Notes: a model not told the origin generated them from the letters alone. DNA of 64,000 nucleotides from Lycium barbarum (GCF_019175385.1 NC_083344.1:4812965-4876964), one strand, 5' to 3'; positions 24,188 to 35,830 are shown, numbered from the stretch's first letter. Numbers and translations are program-made.

Positions 24188-27100
24188 TGTTATATCCCGT
24201 ATTTTTTAACGTCAGATTATTTGCTGAGGTGGGGTCCACACATCGAGATTTTTTTGGGACATCTGAAAAGTCATATGAATCACATATGTGAAGTTAAACA
24301 CAACTCAAGAAGGACCCTTGGGCCAAATCAAAGTGGAAGTCCTCCAAACGAATATTTTTAAGAAAACGTTTTCGGGTGACCTGACTTTGGGGGGCAAAAA
24401 CGGTATTATAAGTTTGGAATTTGGAAAAATACCAAGAAATAGAAGTTGTAGATAATTGAATTAGATTTCCAACCATAGGTCATGGGTTCTCAGGTGACGT
24501 CGGTGCACGGAGATATGAACGTTTTAAGGTCGAAAGGTCAGTGGGCTAGGCCCAACTCGGGGCCAACCGAGTTAGGCCCATGACAAAAAAAAAAAAAGAA
24601 ATTGAGGCCCAAATAAAGGGGGTGTCCGGCCATGGCTTGGCAAGCCCATGAGATTTAATTAATTTTTCCATGTGCTAATTAGATAAAAGGGGATCATTAT
24701 CATAGAACTTTCAAGAAAAATTTAGAAGGAGAAAAACAAGAACAAAGAAGAGCAAAATAAAAGGGCCATACGGCCAAGCTCTTGAATTTTTGCCCCTTTG
24801 AAATCTTTCTCCAAAAATTATTTTCCTGTGGTATTTCCACTAATTCAAGGGTCCTTTACAACTTGGTGTAATTATTTTGGAAGAAAGAGCACTTGTTTCT
24901 TCAAGTTGACAACTTGGTCAAGTGAAGAAGATTGTAGAAAAAGGTAAGAATTTATTCCTTTTTATTATGTTATGAAGGTTGGTTTATGTTGTAGTATGTA
25001 GAAATGAGTAGAATTTATGAAAATATGAAAGTTTACAAAGTGGGTTTGCATGTGTGCATGTGTATGTAATGTTGTATAAATAAGATGAATTGAATTTTAT
25101 GTTGTAGTTGTGGTGGACCTTATATTGGAAATGGAAGAAAATGGTTCAAGTTGGCATGGAAAATTATTGGAAATAGTTATAGGAAATTATGTGATTTTAA
25201 TGAAGTTTTTATGTAATTATGGAAGTGGAGTTCTAAATGTGAATTATTATGTTAGTTGGTGAATTTGGAAGGATAATAGTCCATATTGGCATGAAAGATT
25301 GGTTGTTAAGTGGTTATGAGAAGTTTTGTGATTTTATGGTAGATTTATGTAATTATGGAAATGAAATTGTTAAGGTGCAAATTATGATTATGGTTGATGA
25401 AATTGGAAGATGGAAATATGTTATGAATATGTAGATTGAAGATTAGAAGTTTTGGATGGATTATGGTTTTGGTGGAAAGTTTGTATATTTTGTATATTTT
25501 GTGAATATTTCGTAGAAATGATATGAAACATTTCCAAATTGTATTGTAATGATCTTGATTAGTAATGAATATGAGAAGGTTGGTATTGATTTGAAAATGT
25601 GAAGTTGGGATGAAAACTATTACACTATTGTTGGAAAGGAGACTAGTTATGCTATATTGTGTTTTGTGATGATTATTGGTATTGTTGTTGATATTTGAGC
25701 CGAGTTAAATCTCGGGGATGTTGTATGTATAGGGGAGATGCTGCCCAAATTTTTGTAGACAAGTATTGGTTAAGATTGAAATCTTAAAGCCTTACAATTA
25801 ACATTTGGTAATTGTGACCAAATTGTAGATTTTGGCGAACTTGAAACTTGATTTTGGAGACGTGTATGAAGCGGAACAGGTATGTAAGGCTTCACCCTTC
25901 CTTCTATGGCATGCCTTAGACATAATAGGGTGGATACGAGCCTCGGGGACAATCCTATTCCTAGAAATCCGAGTTTGAAGTTGACCCTTTTTCATTCAGC
26001 AGAATTGAATTAAATATTGGATGAAATGTTGAAAAATTGCCTAAACATCTAGAACTTGCACAAATAGGACCCGACTACCTTAAAACTCTCACAGGTGACG
26101 TCATGAAATGTAACGTATGTAAATCGTGTACGCCGCCTCATTTGACCCGAGGTGGGCCCGTTATTCCCGGATTTTCTTAATTGTTTCGTTTATCGAACGA
26201 TAAGTATTGTAACTATTCTAATGAGAATATTTTTTGTGATGATTATGATGAGCATGATTTCATAGTTGAAAATCTCGAATTATGGACTCAATATGAACAT
26301 GAGAAAATAGAGTTAGTTCCTAATCCTCAATCTTATTTCTTTGAACATGATTCTACTTTCTAAAGACTTCAAGAATATAAGTTGACACCTTATGAGGTTT
26401 GTGATCTTATTATATGTCTTCTCTTAATACTACTCTTCATTTATAGTCTTGCCTTATAGTACTAGTTCCTATAGGGCGAGACAAAGTGACCATGGTTATT
26501 CCATAAGATAATCGGAGGCTACCGACCTTATGTCACTCCGATACGGACACGATTTTCTTTAGGCTCTCATGCATGCTGTTTATATGTTATAAGTATACGT
26601 ATATGTATATGGGGAAGATTGGAAAAGGGAAGGCGCTATAGACGCACAGCCACCTGATCAGTTGGAGTATGATACGTAGTATCGTCCCGGACACGGGATG
26701 CCCGGACGCGGGATATATGGTTAAATGGATCGGAGCCGACGCCTCGGCAATATGACATGTTCTATTTTCTATATATATGGAAAGAAATGTCTTCCTAAGA
26801 AAGTAAAGTAATATATGTATATGGATCGGGTTGCACGTTCCGCAGTAATATGTTATAGTGTATGCACATATGGATCGGGCTGCACGTTCCGCAGCGTCAA
26901 GCATGCATGGTATTCGCCCAAGGGCACTTATATGCACAGGTTATTTTTCTACCTCATGATATGCTCGGTATTTCTTTGATGTCGTTATCCATGTTCTATA
27001 TTTCCTGTATGTTATTATTCATGCCTTACATACTCGGTACATATTCCGTACTGACCCCTCTTCTTCGGGGGCTGCGTTTTCATGCCGCGCAGGTAAACCC

Positions 27101-27493
27101 AGATGATGCGAAGTTATTATAGAGGATGTTCCAGCAGAGTTGGCAAGCTCCATTTGTTCCTGGGGTGCCACCGAGTCAGAGTTTGTATGCGTGCTTTCTG
27201 GTTTGATGTTAGAGACTTTGCAGACAGTCGTGGGTATAGTATGTCAGTTGTGCATGCGGCTTCATCAGCCTATATGTCATTCTGCATTATGTGTTAAATT
27301 CTGTATGATCACAGATTCGGTTTGATTTGGAAAGCATTGAACAAGCATATTTTGAGAGTTTATTGTATATTTTATTTTTATCTGATTTAAAAAGTCTACT
27401 AAAATTATGTGTGTCCCAAAGGTCTGTGGGTTCGCTCGGCTTCGGATATGGGGCCGGGTGCCCATCACACCCTAGCGGAATTGGGGTGTGACA
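24188..27493 (+). mobile_element. solo LTR, 3.3 kb (long-LTR family, copy 2)
   Basis: Starts TGTTATATCCCG and ends ATTGGGGTGTGACA, with a perfect target-site duplication ACTAT (24183-24187 and 27494-27498). It follows the same internal plan as 19186-22580: GTAGATTTTGGCGAA near 25827, ATCGGAGGCTACCGACC near 26511, CCCGGACGCGGGAT near 26700, a GTACTGACCCC hairpin near 27049-27090, and TTCGCTCGGCTTCGGATATG near its 3' end. No coding sequence. It sits within the CCACCAT-rich tract. Confidence 0.93.
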
Positions 27494-27498
27494 ACTAT

Positions 27499-27929
27499 CA
27501 TCAGACAATACTGTCCGCAATGGATACCACCATCACCGGTCGTCATATTTTATTAATATAGTAGACTAATTTAATATTTTATTTATCACAATGGTTTTTT
27601 TAATAAAGATAAATATACATTGAGATGTTGAAACAAACTATATTAATTATGTAGTATTTAGATCTTAATATAATATATAAATATTAAAATATGTATTTAA
27701 ATTCAAACATCTTAATCTTAACCAACACAAATGTGGCTTAAGGAGACTTGTAAAAATAACTTAAAACTTCGAACGTAGTTGGGGAAACAAGAGAACAGAA
27801 GTGCGACTTCTGTGGCAAAATATACGGGTCAAACAAGAAATGTTCATTACTGTATTTGCCTAGCATTTAAAGCATGGCCTTATCACTTTTATCGCTGTCT
27901 TAACTATGTACAAAAATGATTTCAATTAT
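27499..27929. other. right part of CCACCAT tract and AT-rich spacer
   Basis: CACCATCACCGG at 27528-27539 continues the tract seen left of the solo LTR. The rest is AT-rich, with no gene seen. Confidence 0.4.
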
Positions 27930-27932
27930 ATA

Positions 27933-28207
27933 TCCTCTCCCTCTCAAATTAGTTGTCAATTGTCATATTTTGCTTTTCTAGTCAATTGTGATGTCAATTG
28001 TGAACTTTGATCAATATTTTTAAAATGTATTATTTATTAAATTGACATGAGAAAAATTGTCATTAGTTATATTTTTTTCATATAAGTTCTTACTATCTTA
28101 ATTCCTATTTGCAAAATATTGAGTTTATCTAGGTTAATTTACCTTTAAAGATTCGTCAATTTAACTCTCGAGAAGTGAAACACGACAATAATTTAGGACG
28201 GAGGGAT
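27933..28207. mobile_element. Stowaway MITE, 275 bp
   Basis: Left end CCTCTCCCTCTCAAATTA and right end TAATTTAGGACGGAGGGAT are degenerate Stowaway inverted repeats with TA on both sides (27931-27932, 28208-28209). Confidence 0.7.
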
Positions 28208-28264
28208 TATATTGATAGTACAAAGTATTCATATTATATTTGTGTATTTCGACTATATAGCATC

Positions 28265-28536
28265 CACTACTAAAAAATCTCTATTTTCCCACTGATCGAT
28301 TTCCCACTGAAAAGTGTTCAATGGCTATTTTCCACGGAATGTCGGTGGGAAAATCCCAAATAGTAGTTTTTCACATGGAAAAAAGTAGGAAGTTTCCCAG
28401 CGTTTCAGTGGGAACCTGTTTCCCACCATACATTTTCCCAGTGACCTAATTCGGTGGGAATGAAGTGGAAAAATCATGTTTTATAACACAAATTTCTCAT
28501 TGAATGTCGGGGAAAAAACATCTATTTCTAGTTGTG
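28265..28536. mobile_element. non-autonomous CACTA-type element, 272 bp
   Basis: Begins CACTACTAAAAAATC, the typical plant CACTA terminus, and ends CTATTTCTAGTTGTG, a degraded inverted copy. Between them are many short subterminal motifs, TTCCCAC and GTGGGAA, in both orientations (28288-28460), as in CACTA elements. The 3-bp flanks (ATC and AAC) do not match cleanly. Confidence 0.6.
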
Positions 28537-28640
28537 AACTATTATGTCATGAATATTTATTTGTATTTGTATTTATCTATTCGATAGACCTGAAGTGTAA
28601 ACTTTATTTCACGCTATCAATGTATAGAGGACTAACTCAC

Positions 28641-28642
<2 letters not shown>

Positions 28643-28671
<29 letters not shown>
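28643..28671. repeat. poly-A tract, 29 bp
   Basis: Uninterrupted A-run. No retrocopy body could be confirmed upstream. Confidence 0.9.
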
Positions 28672-28673
<2 letters not shown>

Positions 28674-29924
28674 TTATCTATCTCAATTTATATGAGACTT
28701 GACCTATTTGAAAAGTCAAATATTTTTTTCTTAGACACGATTTTCTCCAACCTCTTTTCATATTTGTGAATTATTAATTATGCATGCTTAGAGTATTTTT
28801 CATGTAGTTTTCAGATATGTAAATTTATTATAAAATACTCGAAGAATCTATATTTGAAATTGAGTTAAAAAAAGCTATTTGATTCCGCAAATAAATTAAC
28901 CATCGTATAAATTAAGACAGAAGTAAACGCTCATCCTTACATTGCTTCTCACATCATAACTTCGATACACTCCCCTCAAGTCAATTACTGATTATTTTTT
29001 CCCTGCCTTTCCACACAGATCTACCCCAGATAAGTATTAATTACTATCTTTCATTTAATTATAGTTAAAATTAATATAGGTAGCAAAAGCTAAACATGCC
29101 CGTGCTAATTGGATTCAATCACTTAACCCACTGTTTTTTGCAATTCCATAAACAGCTAAATCTTTATCTTATATTAGGAGGGAAAAAGGAAAAATCCAAC
29201 AGCTAATGAAGTAAATACAGACGCAAATATGGGATTTAAAGTATCTGAGTTTACACGACAATATCTAGTTAATACTATAATAATAATAATTGAGTTCACA
29301 ATAAAATGTTTGTCGATATTTTAGGGTATTTTTTTTTTTAATTATTTGTACAAACCTAAAAGCTACTACATTCACGTGAACCTGTAACTCAACCTTCAGA
29401 TTCGCCGTTGAGTACAGGCAGCTACACTGTTTCACTTAGCTATGTGTCTGATTGGTCTCTTATTCAATTTGTGGAGGGAGTACCGGTAGAAGTTCGCAAA
29501 CTTCACACATTAATATCTGATACGTTTGTTATTGAGCCATTTGATATCAATCCAATTGTTTATGGGAAACTTACATAAATGTATCGTCGGACAAATTTAA
29601 TTATCGATAGTAGTTTAAATATACAAAATTTGTACATTGATATGTACATTGTATGTATCGTACATGTATATTATACGTTAGTGTGTGTGCGTATACATAT
29701 TATTATGAATAATTAAGTATAAATATATAATATCTATATATTTCTAGCTATTTTGGAAACTAGTTCACCCAAAAATATTGGGCTGTAATTTTTGCATTTT
29801 TTATTGGGCCAAATAACCCGTCAGAGTAGCACTGCACGAGCCTGTCAACGTATGTCGTCTAGGTTAATAGCGTACACAAGAAAATTTATAAGCACAATAT
29901 CAATAAGTTAAAAAAGGAAGCAAA
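28672..29924. other. intergenic, no gene seen
   Basis: AT-rich, with short poly-T and (AAT)n runs (for example 29277-29291). No supported coding region. Confidence 0.5.
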
Positions 29925-29933
29925 TAAATAAAT

Positions 29934-30838
29934 GGGAAAAGGACATATATGGCCGGTCATGTGAAACTAATTCCACCCGGTGGCCAAAGTCCTTCTAAAC
30001 CCAAATTATACCCACTAAACTAATCCCATCCATTAGCCAAAACTTAACATAAGATAATTTTCAAATAAAAACCCAAATACAAAAATGTTTGAGGCGATTT
30101 TTATATATAATATGTGTCATTTGTGTATAAAATATATATCAGTACCTATCTGTAATGTATAGAAACTGTATAAAATATGAATCACTAAGGCATGTATCAT
30201 TTGTGTATATAATATGTATTAGCACAGTGCAACTGCCCTGTATAGAATAGAAAATTGTATCATTTTTGTATAGAAAGTGTATATATAATCCAACATGTGT
30301 ATATAAACTGTATCAGTTTTGTATAGAAAGTGTATCATACATACAAAAAATGTATTATAGAAACCGTATCATTGTGGTATATAATATGTATCACTATTGT
30401 ATATGTAAAAAAAAATCATATAATTATTGCATAATATGTGTATAATAAATGTATAATTAACGTATAATTTATGTATAATAAATGTATAATTAACGTATAA
30501 TTTATGTATAATAAATGTATGATTAATTCCAGCATATGTATATAAATTGTATAATTCTTGTATATAAAGTGTATATGTAATTCCAACATATGTATATATG
30601 TTGTAGCAGCCCTTTAGTGGCGACTTAGTCGCCACAAAAAGTCTTTTTTTTTTCTTTTTTTTAAGCGCCTGGGCTGTTAAGCCGGCCAAGATTGCCGGCC
30701 AGTCTTGGCATTATTTTGGGCCGACCGGCCATTTTTTGGCATTAATTTGGGCCGACCGGACACCTAGTGGGATTAAGCCCAAACAGTGGTTAAATATGGG
30801 ATTAGTTTGGCTGAGTGGACCTACAGTGTCTTTTTCCC
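29934..30838. mobile_element. Mutator-like (MULE) non-autonomous element, 905 bp
   Basis: Left end GGGAAAAGGACA and right end TGTCTTTTTCCC form inverted repeats that extend inward with gaps (AAACTAATTCCA against its complement GGGATTAGTTTGG). A perfect 9-bp duplication TAAATAAAT flanks the element (29925-29933 and 30839-30847), the MULE hallmark. The interior is rich in TGTATCAT/GTGTATA words and contains a 33-bp tandem repeat. The minus-strand open frame at 30369-30689 is that repeat translated, not a gene. A fragment of the same terminus lies at 47487-47565. Confidence 0.85.
30446..30540. repeat. 33-bp tandem repeat, nearly three copies
   Basis: The unit TGTATAATAAATGTATAATT plus 13 bp (AACGTATAATTTA) repeats almost perfectly. 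It lies inside the MULE element. Confidence 0.85.
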
Positions 30839-30879
30839 TAAATAAATTTGCAAGAAATATAGATACTTTATTCTTACTT

Positions 30880-31740
30880 TTTTTTTTTTTGTTAAGAGTT
30901 CCATCCTTATGATGGAGGAGTTAGGCATGACTCCAACCTGTATATTGACCAAAAATCATAATTGCACGGAGGAGGACATAGACCTTAGCCTCATTTACAC
31001 AGTGGAGGTTGGATAAATCCATCCTATTTCCCATTTGTATACTAATATTAAGCTGGAAGTGGTGATTAGTATTGCCTCTACTGTTTGGTTGAAACCAACA
31101 GTAAAAGGATACTAAGTACATCAAGAGGTGCCACAAAAATTCAAAAAAGTCAGCTACCATTCGATAGGAATTTATTTCTTTTGCTTCTAAATCTGAAATT
31201 TGGGAGCCCATCAAGTTCTAGCTTCATTGAAGCTCTAACCTTAGCAGGAAGGACGGAAGCTTCAGTGAAGATAGTAGAAGTTTTTGAGTCTTCTCCCAAG
31301 TTAGCAAGTAGGTTCGCTTTAGAATTTACCTCTCTGTATATATGTTTGAACTCAAAATCACCGTATCTAGTTAATCTCTGAATCTTAACAATGATCTCAG
31401 TTAGTTGCCAGGGTGGTTTTAGCTTTTCTTTGATCATGTTGACGACCATAAGAGAATCAGATTCCACCATAACATTCCGAAAACCATTATCCTTACATAT
31501 GTTAATCCCTTTCCAAATGGCCAACGCCTCTGCCATATTGTTGCTGCATTGCCCATAAAATTCAGCAAAGGCATGACTCATTATACCTCTGTGATCTCTT
31601 ATGATGCCTCCTCCTCCAGCTGAACCTGGATTTCCTTTACTACAACCATCCACATTGAGCTTGACCCAATTAAAATTGGGTTTATACCAGTACACTGCTT
31701 GAGAGTGAGTTACAGGTCTGACTTGTTGAATAATGTACCA
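30880..31740 (-). mobile_element. 5'-truncated LINE with poly-A tail, minus strand
   Basis: A perfect 19-bp direct repeat AGATACTTTATTCTTACTT flanks the segment (30861-30879 and 31741-31759). Right after the left copy comes a T-run, which is a poly-A tail on the minus strand. A long target-site duplication plus a 3' poly-A is the signature of target-primed reverse transcription. The body holds only an RNase H-type domain, so the element is truncated or is a retrocopy of a related transcript. Confidence 0.85.
31150..31695 (-). pseudogene. RNase H domain of LINE (RVT_3-like), 181 codons
   Basis: Residues 10-140 follow the plant RNase H-like fold: NWVKLNVDGCSKGNPGSAGG (first Asp), NNMAEALAIWKGI (Glu), VMVESDSLMVVNMI (second Asp), HIYREVNSKANLLANLG. 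Family members usually end N..AD.LA with a catalytic Asp; here the position reads AN, so a metal-binding residue appears lost. Such domains occur at the C-terminus of plant L1-type LINEs and in small host proteins. The flanking duplication and poly-T favour the LINE. The upstream RT is missing. The first codon is ATG at 31695, but nothing indicates an independent promoter. Confidence 0.75.
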
Positions 31741-31759
31741 AGATACTTTATTCTTACTT

Positions 31760-32117
31760 ATTTATAGTGAAAGTGACTTTGGCCCATTGGTACTGCCTGT
31801 CAAGGGTTCAATTCTACAAGCTATTTTTTTAAACAAAAAGTTACCTGCTCAATCCTTGCAAGCTTCATTTTTAAAAGACTCCAAAAATTGCAAACCTAAA
31901 TATCCAGTGGAGAAACGAACTGGAGCTTTATCATTTATCAAGTCTGGAAGTAATTTTCGTTAAGTGGTGTCCTTAGTAATGTTTAGTCATTTTTTGTTAA
32001 CTTATTGTACATATACTACTCATCAAAAAAATTCGACGAAGCGGAGTTACTTCGTCTAACGTTCACTCAACCCCGATCTAGATACTCCACACACAAGCTG
32101 AAGGAGATATCTAACCA
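31760..32117. other. intergenic, no gene seen
   Basis: The plus-strand open frame 31733-31963 overlaps the LINE's target-site duplication and shows no motif. Confidence 0.5.
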
Positions 32118-32905
32118 CAATACAACAATAACACCAACATACTAGTGTAGTCTCACAAGCAGTGCCGACTCAAGCCTAAAGCCAATAAGGCAAAGGCTTG
32201 AGGCCCCCAAATTTTTGGGGTCCCCTTTTTTGAAAATAAATAAATATTGATAGTAGGTGCTATGGCTAATTTTCTTGAAAAACAATTTACTCCTCATGAT
32301 TTCGTTTATATGGCTTGATTTTGGAATACAAGGATCAAACTACTTAATATTCAATTCAGATATGAAATCTTCAATTTTTTGAAAATAAAGTTTTTATATT
32401 TAAAAACTATATAAAAAGTATATAAGTACACAATAATGAACGATTCAAAATATATAAATAGTACTTGAAAAGTCATGATCAAAGAAATATGTTTGAGTCT
32501 CTAAATAGCACTGACTTATAAGACACATAAAATCGAAAAGAAGAGATTAATATTTTAAGATAAAAGTTGCAAGATTTTATAAAAAATAACAAGAGAAAAT
32601 TTTAGTCATGTGATTGATTAGTTATATCGTCAGTTGAAAAAAACAATTAGAATAAATTGATTTTAAAAAGTTGTTAACAACTTTATATATAAAAAAATTA
32701 AAATATATAGACTTTAAATAAATATATATATGAAAGACATTTAGAAAGAAATTAAGGCCCCTTCATTAATTTTTCTTTAGGCGACCGGCTTTGTTAAGCC
32801 GCCGCTGCTCACGAGTCGGGTTTGGGGAGGATAAGATATATGCACACATTGTCCTTACCTTTGTGGGGTAGAGAGATTGTTTTCAACAAATCCTCGGCTT
32901 AAAAG
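32118..32905 (-). mobile_element. SINE (Au/SolS-like), minus strand, split by a hAT element
   Basis: CAATACAACAATAACACC at 32118-32135 is a TTG-rich 3' tail on the minus strand. It leads into ACTAGTGTAGTCTCACAAG and, after the hAT insertion, CGAGTCGGGTTTGGGGAGG ... TACCTTTGTGGGGTAGAGAG ... TCCTCGGCTTAAAAG (up to 32905). This is a common SINE-like repeat of Solanaceae. The right border is approximate. Confidence 0.55.
32160..32807. mobile_element. hAT non-autonomous element, 648 bp
   Basis: Starts CAGTGCCGACTC and ends AAGCCGCCGCTG, imperfect inverted repeats of hAT type. The 8-bp duplication is CTCACAAG (32152-32159) and CTCACGAG (32808-32815), with one mismatch. Removing it restores the SINE reading. 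No transposase frame. Confidence 0.78.
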
Positions 32906-33032
32906 AAAAGACAAGGATGTGAAGCATGATATCAAAGACAAATTAATATGACAATAGCAAAGTAAAAAAGCAAATGAGGCAACAGGTAGTAATATACATC
33001 GAAAAAAAAAATTACGCGATTACTAACTAAAG

Positions 33033-34386
33033 TCAAACCTCTCTGTAATTGTCATTCGTTGCAACAACATTTCACTATAACGGCTTGATTTTTTCCGGAA
33101 TTGATTTTTCATGTTATATTTTACTTCTCTTAACAGCATTCTACCTAGGGCAAAGGTGCAAATATGCCCCTCAACTTTGTGATTTAGAGCAAATATACCC
33201 GTCGTTACAAAAGTGGTGTATATATACCCTACTGTTACAAAATGGTGCAAATATACCCCTGCTGTTACAAACTGGTGCAAATATACCTTTTTCGCTAACG
33301 AGATTTTTTTAAAAATTATTTAGGTTATTTTTTAATTAAAAATTGTCACGTGACTTTTTTAAAAAAAAGTCTACTTTTTTTTTTTAAGCAAACATATTTT
33401 TCTACAGCCACATGGTAATTGTTTTTGGTGTTTTGGGTCCGGTTCAATTAAAAAAAATATCTCTATGACTTTAAAAAATAAATCTACCGATATTTTTAAA
33501 CGAACCAGACCCGACCCACTAGAAAAAGAAATTATTATGTGGCTTTAGAAAAGTATGTCTACTAAAAAAAATGAGTAGATTTTTTTTTAAAGGAACGTGA
33601 CATTTTTTAATTAAAAGACAACCTAAATAATTTTTATTTTTTAAAATCCCGTCAGTGAAAAGGGTATATTTGCACCATTTTGTAATGGCAGGGGTATATT
33701 TGCACCATTTTGTAACGGTAGGGGTATATATACACCACTTTGTAACGAGGGGTATATCTGCTCTAAATCGCAAAGTTGAGGGTTATATTTGCACCTTTGC
33801 CCTTCTACCTATAACAACAATGACATTCAGTATAGTGGTACACTCTTTGTAAAATTACCGCTCTATAACAGCCGTACTCAAATATTATGGGATAATATTT
33901 TGGGGTGAGATAAAAAAGTTAATTGTTAAGCTCTTAGACAGCTTTCAAGGGAAAGCCATTGAATTCCCTTTCGCTGAAAGTTTGGACAAAATTCTTCGTC
34001 AATTCAAGCGTTTTATCACTAAGAGACTTGAATTTACGAAACAACCTACAATTATTTAAATTCTCAATTAATTTTCAATGCATATGTTCCTAATATTTTA
34101 ATTCTTTAACAGTATGGTACAACTAGTTATGGATTTATTAGTAAATTATTAATCTTTTCAATTTTTAATTAATGAGAATAAAAACCAATTGAGATTTTAA
34201 AATTAACAAATATATTGTTTTCGTTTATAATATAAAAAGTACAAAAAGCTAATTATTTGAGTATTTTTGTTTATAACAGCTAAATGAGATCTAAACATCA
34301 AATGTCAGTATACATACATAACAACACTTCACTATAGCAAGCATAAAATTTTCGAACAAACGCTGTCATTATAGAGAGGTTTGATT
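33033..34386. mobile_element. MITE with AAACCTCTCT ends, split by a MULE element
   Basis: Left end TCAAACCTCTCTGTAATTGT and right end TGTCATTATAGAGAGGTTTGA are inverted repeats. The interior is AT-rich and non-coding, and is interrupted at 33148-33802. I could not settle its target-site duplication. Confidence 0.55.
33148..33802. mobile_element. MULE-type element with long terminal inverted repeats, 655 bp
   Basis: Starts GGGCAAAGGTGCAAATAT and ends ATATTTGCACCTTTGCCC. A perfect 9-bp target-site duplication TTCTACCTA (33139-33147, 33803-33811) flanks it. The inverted arms extend roughly 190 bp each and contain the tandem motif GTGCAAATATACCCCTGCTGT (three to four copies per arm, inverted on the other arm). 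It could form a long hairpin. Confidence 0.9.
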
Positions 34387-34443
34387 GTGATACTACTAAT
34401 AAGGAGAACACTTGGCTACCTACTAACCTTCTAGCCTAATCCT

Positions 34444-34630
34444 CGACCTCCACACATTTCTATCTAGGGTCCTCAGTAAGCCGAAATTGTCCCATGTCCT
34501 GTCTACTTCCTCAGTTCTTTTTCGGCCTACCTCTACCTCTCTTAACTTCTGTTATAGCTAACCTCTCACACTTCCTTACTGGTATATCCACACACCTCCT
34601 CTCCATCTTGTCCCGTGTAACTTCATTTCT
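34444..34630 (-). pseudogene. RTE-type LINE, C-terminal remnant
   Basis: The minus strand reads RRCVDIPVRKCERLAITEV, then KRGRGRPKKN, a stop, and RQDMGQFRLTEDPR. The RGRGRPKK motif followed by RQDM and LTED is typical of the C-terminus of plant RTE LINE polyproteins. A stop codon sits where a Trp is usual. Only about 60 codons remain. Confidence 0.65.
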
Positions 34631-34639
34631 AATCATATT

Positions 34640-35523
34640 CCTCCTACTATACTCACACATCCATATAAACATCAAATACAAATAATTTTTATCATAAGTT
34701 CAGGTCAATTTATCAAGAAAGCAGAATTACCTTTCACACATATCATTTTTCTTTTGTCATTCAATTTTTTTTTTTGGCTCCTAAATAGTTGTTGAAGAAA
34801 ATTGTATAATAACAAAGGCTGTTTTTCCATTATACAACTGCACACCGAGAGACAAAATAATAAATCTATAATAAGCGTGTGGAGCAAAACCCAGTTGGTG
34901 GCCTCCAAAAGTCAAATAGCTGCAATTAGACACACGTGGGATAGCTTCGACGACGCTGTCATTGCCCTTTTCTTTATCTACCTGTATGTCAATTCAACCT
35001 ATTTACTTGTAGTCCGCGAAAAAAAAAAAAATGACATCTTTTTATATTTGAAAATAATTTATCTTTATCTAATGTTTTATAGTCACATAATATATATGTG
35101 TCTCATTTAAATCATAAGTTCAAAAGTTTTTTTTTTTTTAAAAAAAAATCCGTACTCAATCAATAGGTTCTCATAGATTGAAATGGAAGGAATATTTTTT
35201 TTTTTAAAATGTAATATTTTTTTTTAGTATCAACCTGCGATGGTCATCTTCTCTTTCTTCATTCTAATTACCTCTTGATGAAACAATAAGTTCTATATGT
35301 GTATAAATTTTTATACTATCGAGTCGAGAAGGGTAGGTAACTTTGTAGAGTTCAAAAGAAAAATTTACTGATAGTGTAAAAAAAAATATCTACAAAATAG
35401 AATTACATATAAGGTATGTAAAATTATTATAATAAGTATTAGATGGTAATCCGGTAAAATGATAATTTAGCTGTCATCACATGTTAAACCATACTGCTCA
35501 TATTTCAAAATCTTTATATTGGA
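34640..35523. other. intergenic, no gene seen
   Basis: AT-rich, with several A- and T-runs (34766-34776, 35020-35031, 35129-35148). The open frame at 34802-35110 shows no motif. Confidence 0.5.
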
Positions 35524-35830
35524 ACTTGCGAATTGCCCTTATTTTGGGGTGATTTTTAATTTTTGCCCATTAAATTGGTGATCTTTAATTTGTGCGCTTT
35601 GTTAGAATTTTTTGGTTTCTGGTTGGAACCTCTGCTCAGTCAAAAATTTAAAAAGAAAATCCAAAAAGGTAGAGTTTGAAACTCTGCCTTGCAAAATTCA
35701 TTTTTTTTTTTTTTTGCTGAGCTGGGGTTCAAACCCCCTCAGGGTATTAGGCAAAGGACAAAAATTAAATACTACCAATTTGAGGGACAAAAATTAAAGA
35801 CCACCCCAAAAGAAGGGCAATCTGAGCAAA
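35524..35830. mobile_element. MULE-like MITE, about 300 bp
   Basis: Inverted termini: AATTGCCCTTATTTTGGGGTG on the left (one copy of a 21-bp arm) and CACCCCAAAAGAAGGGCAAT on the right, followed inward by TTTTTAATTTTTG against AAAAATTAAA. The same family appears at 41577-42030 and 42050-42480. The target-site duplication is not resolved. Confidence 0.6.

Noticed and set aside
30369..30689. Minus-strand frame with repeated YVNYTFIIHKL
   Set aside because: Translation of the 33-bp tandem repeat in a MULE element, not a protein gene.
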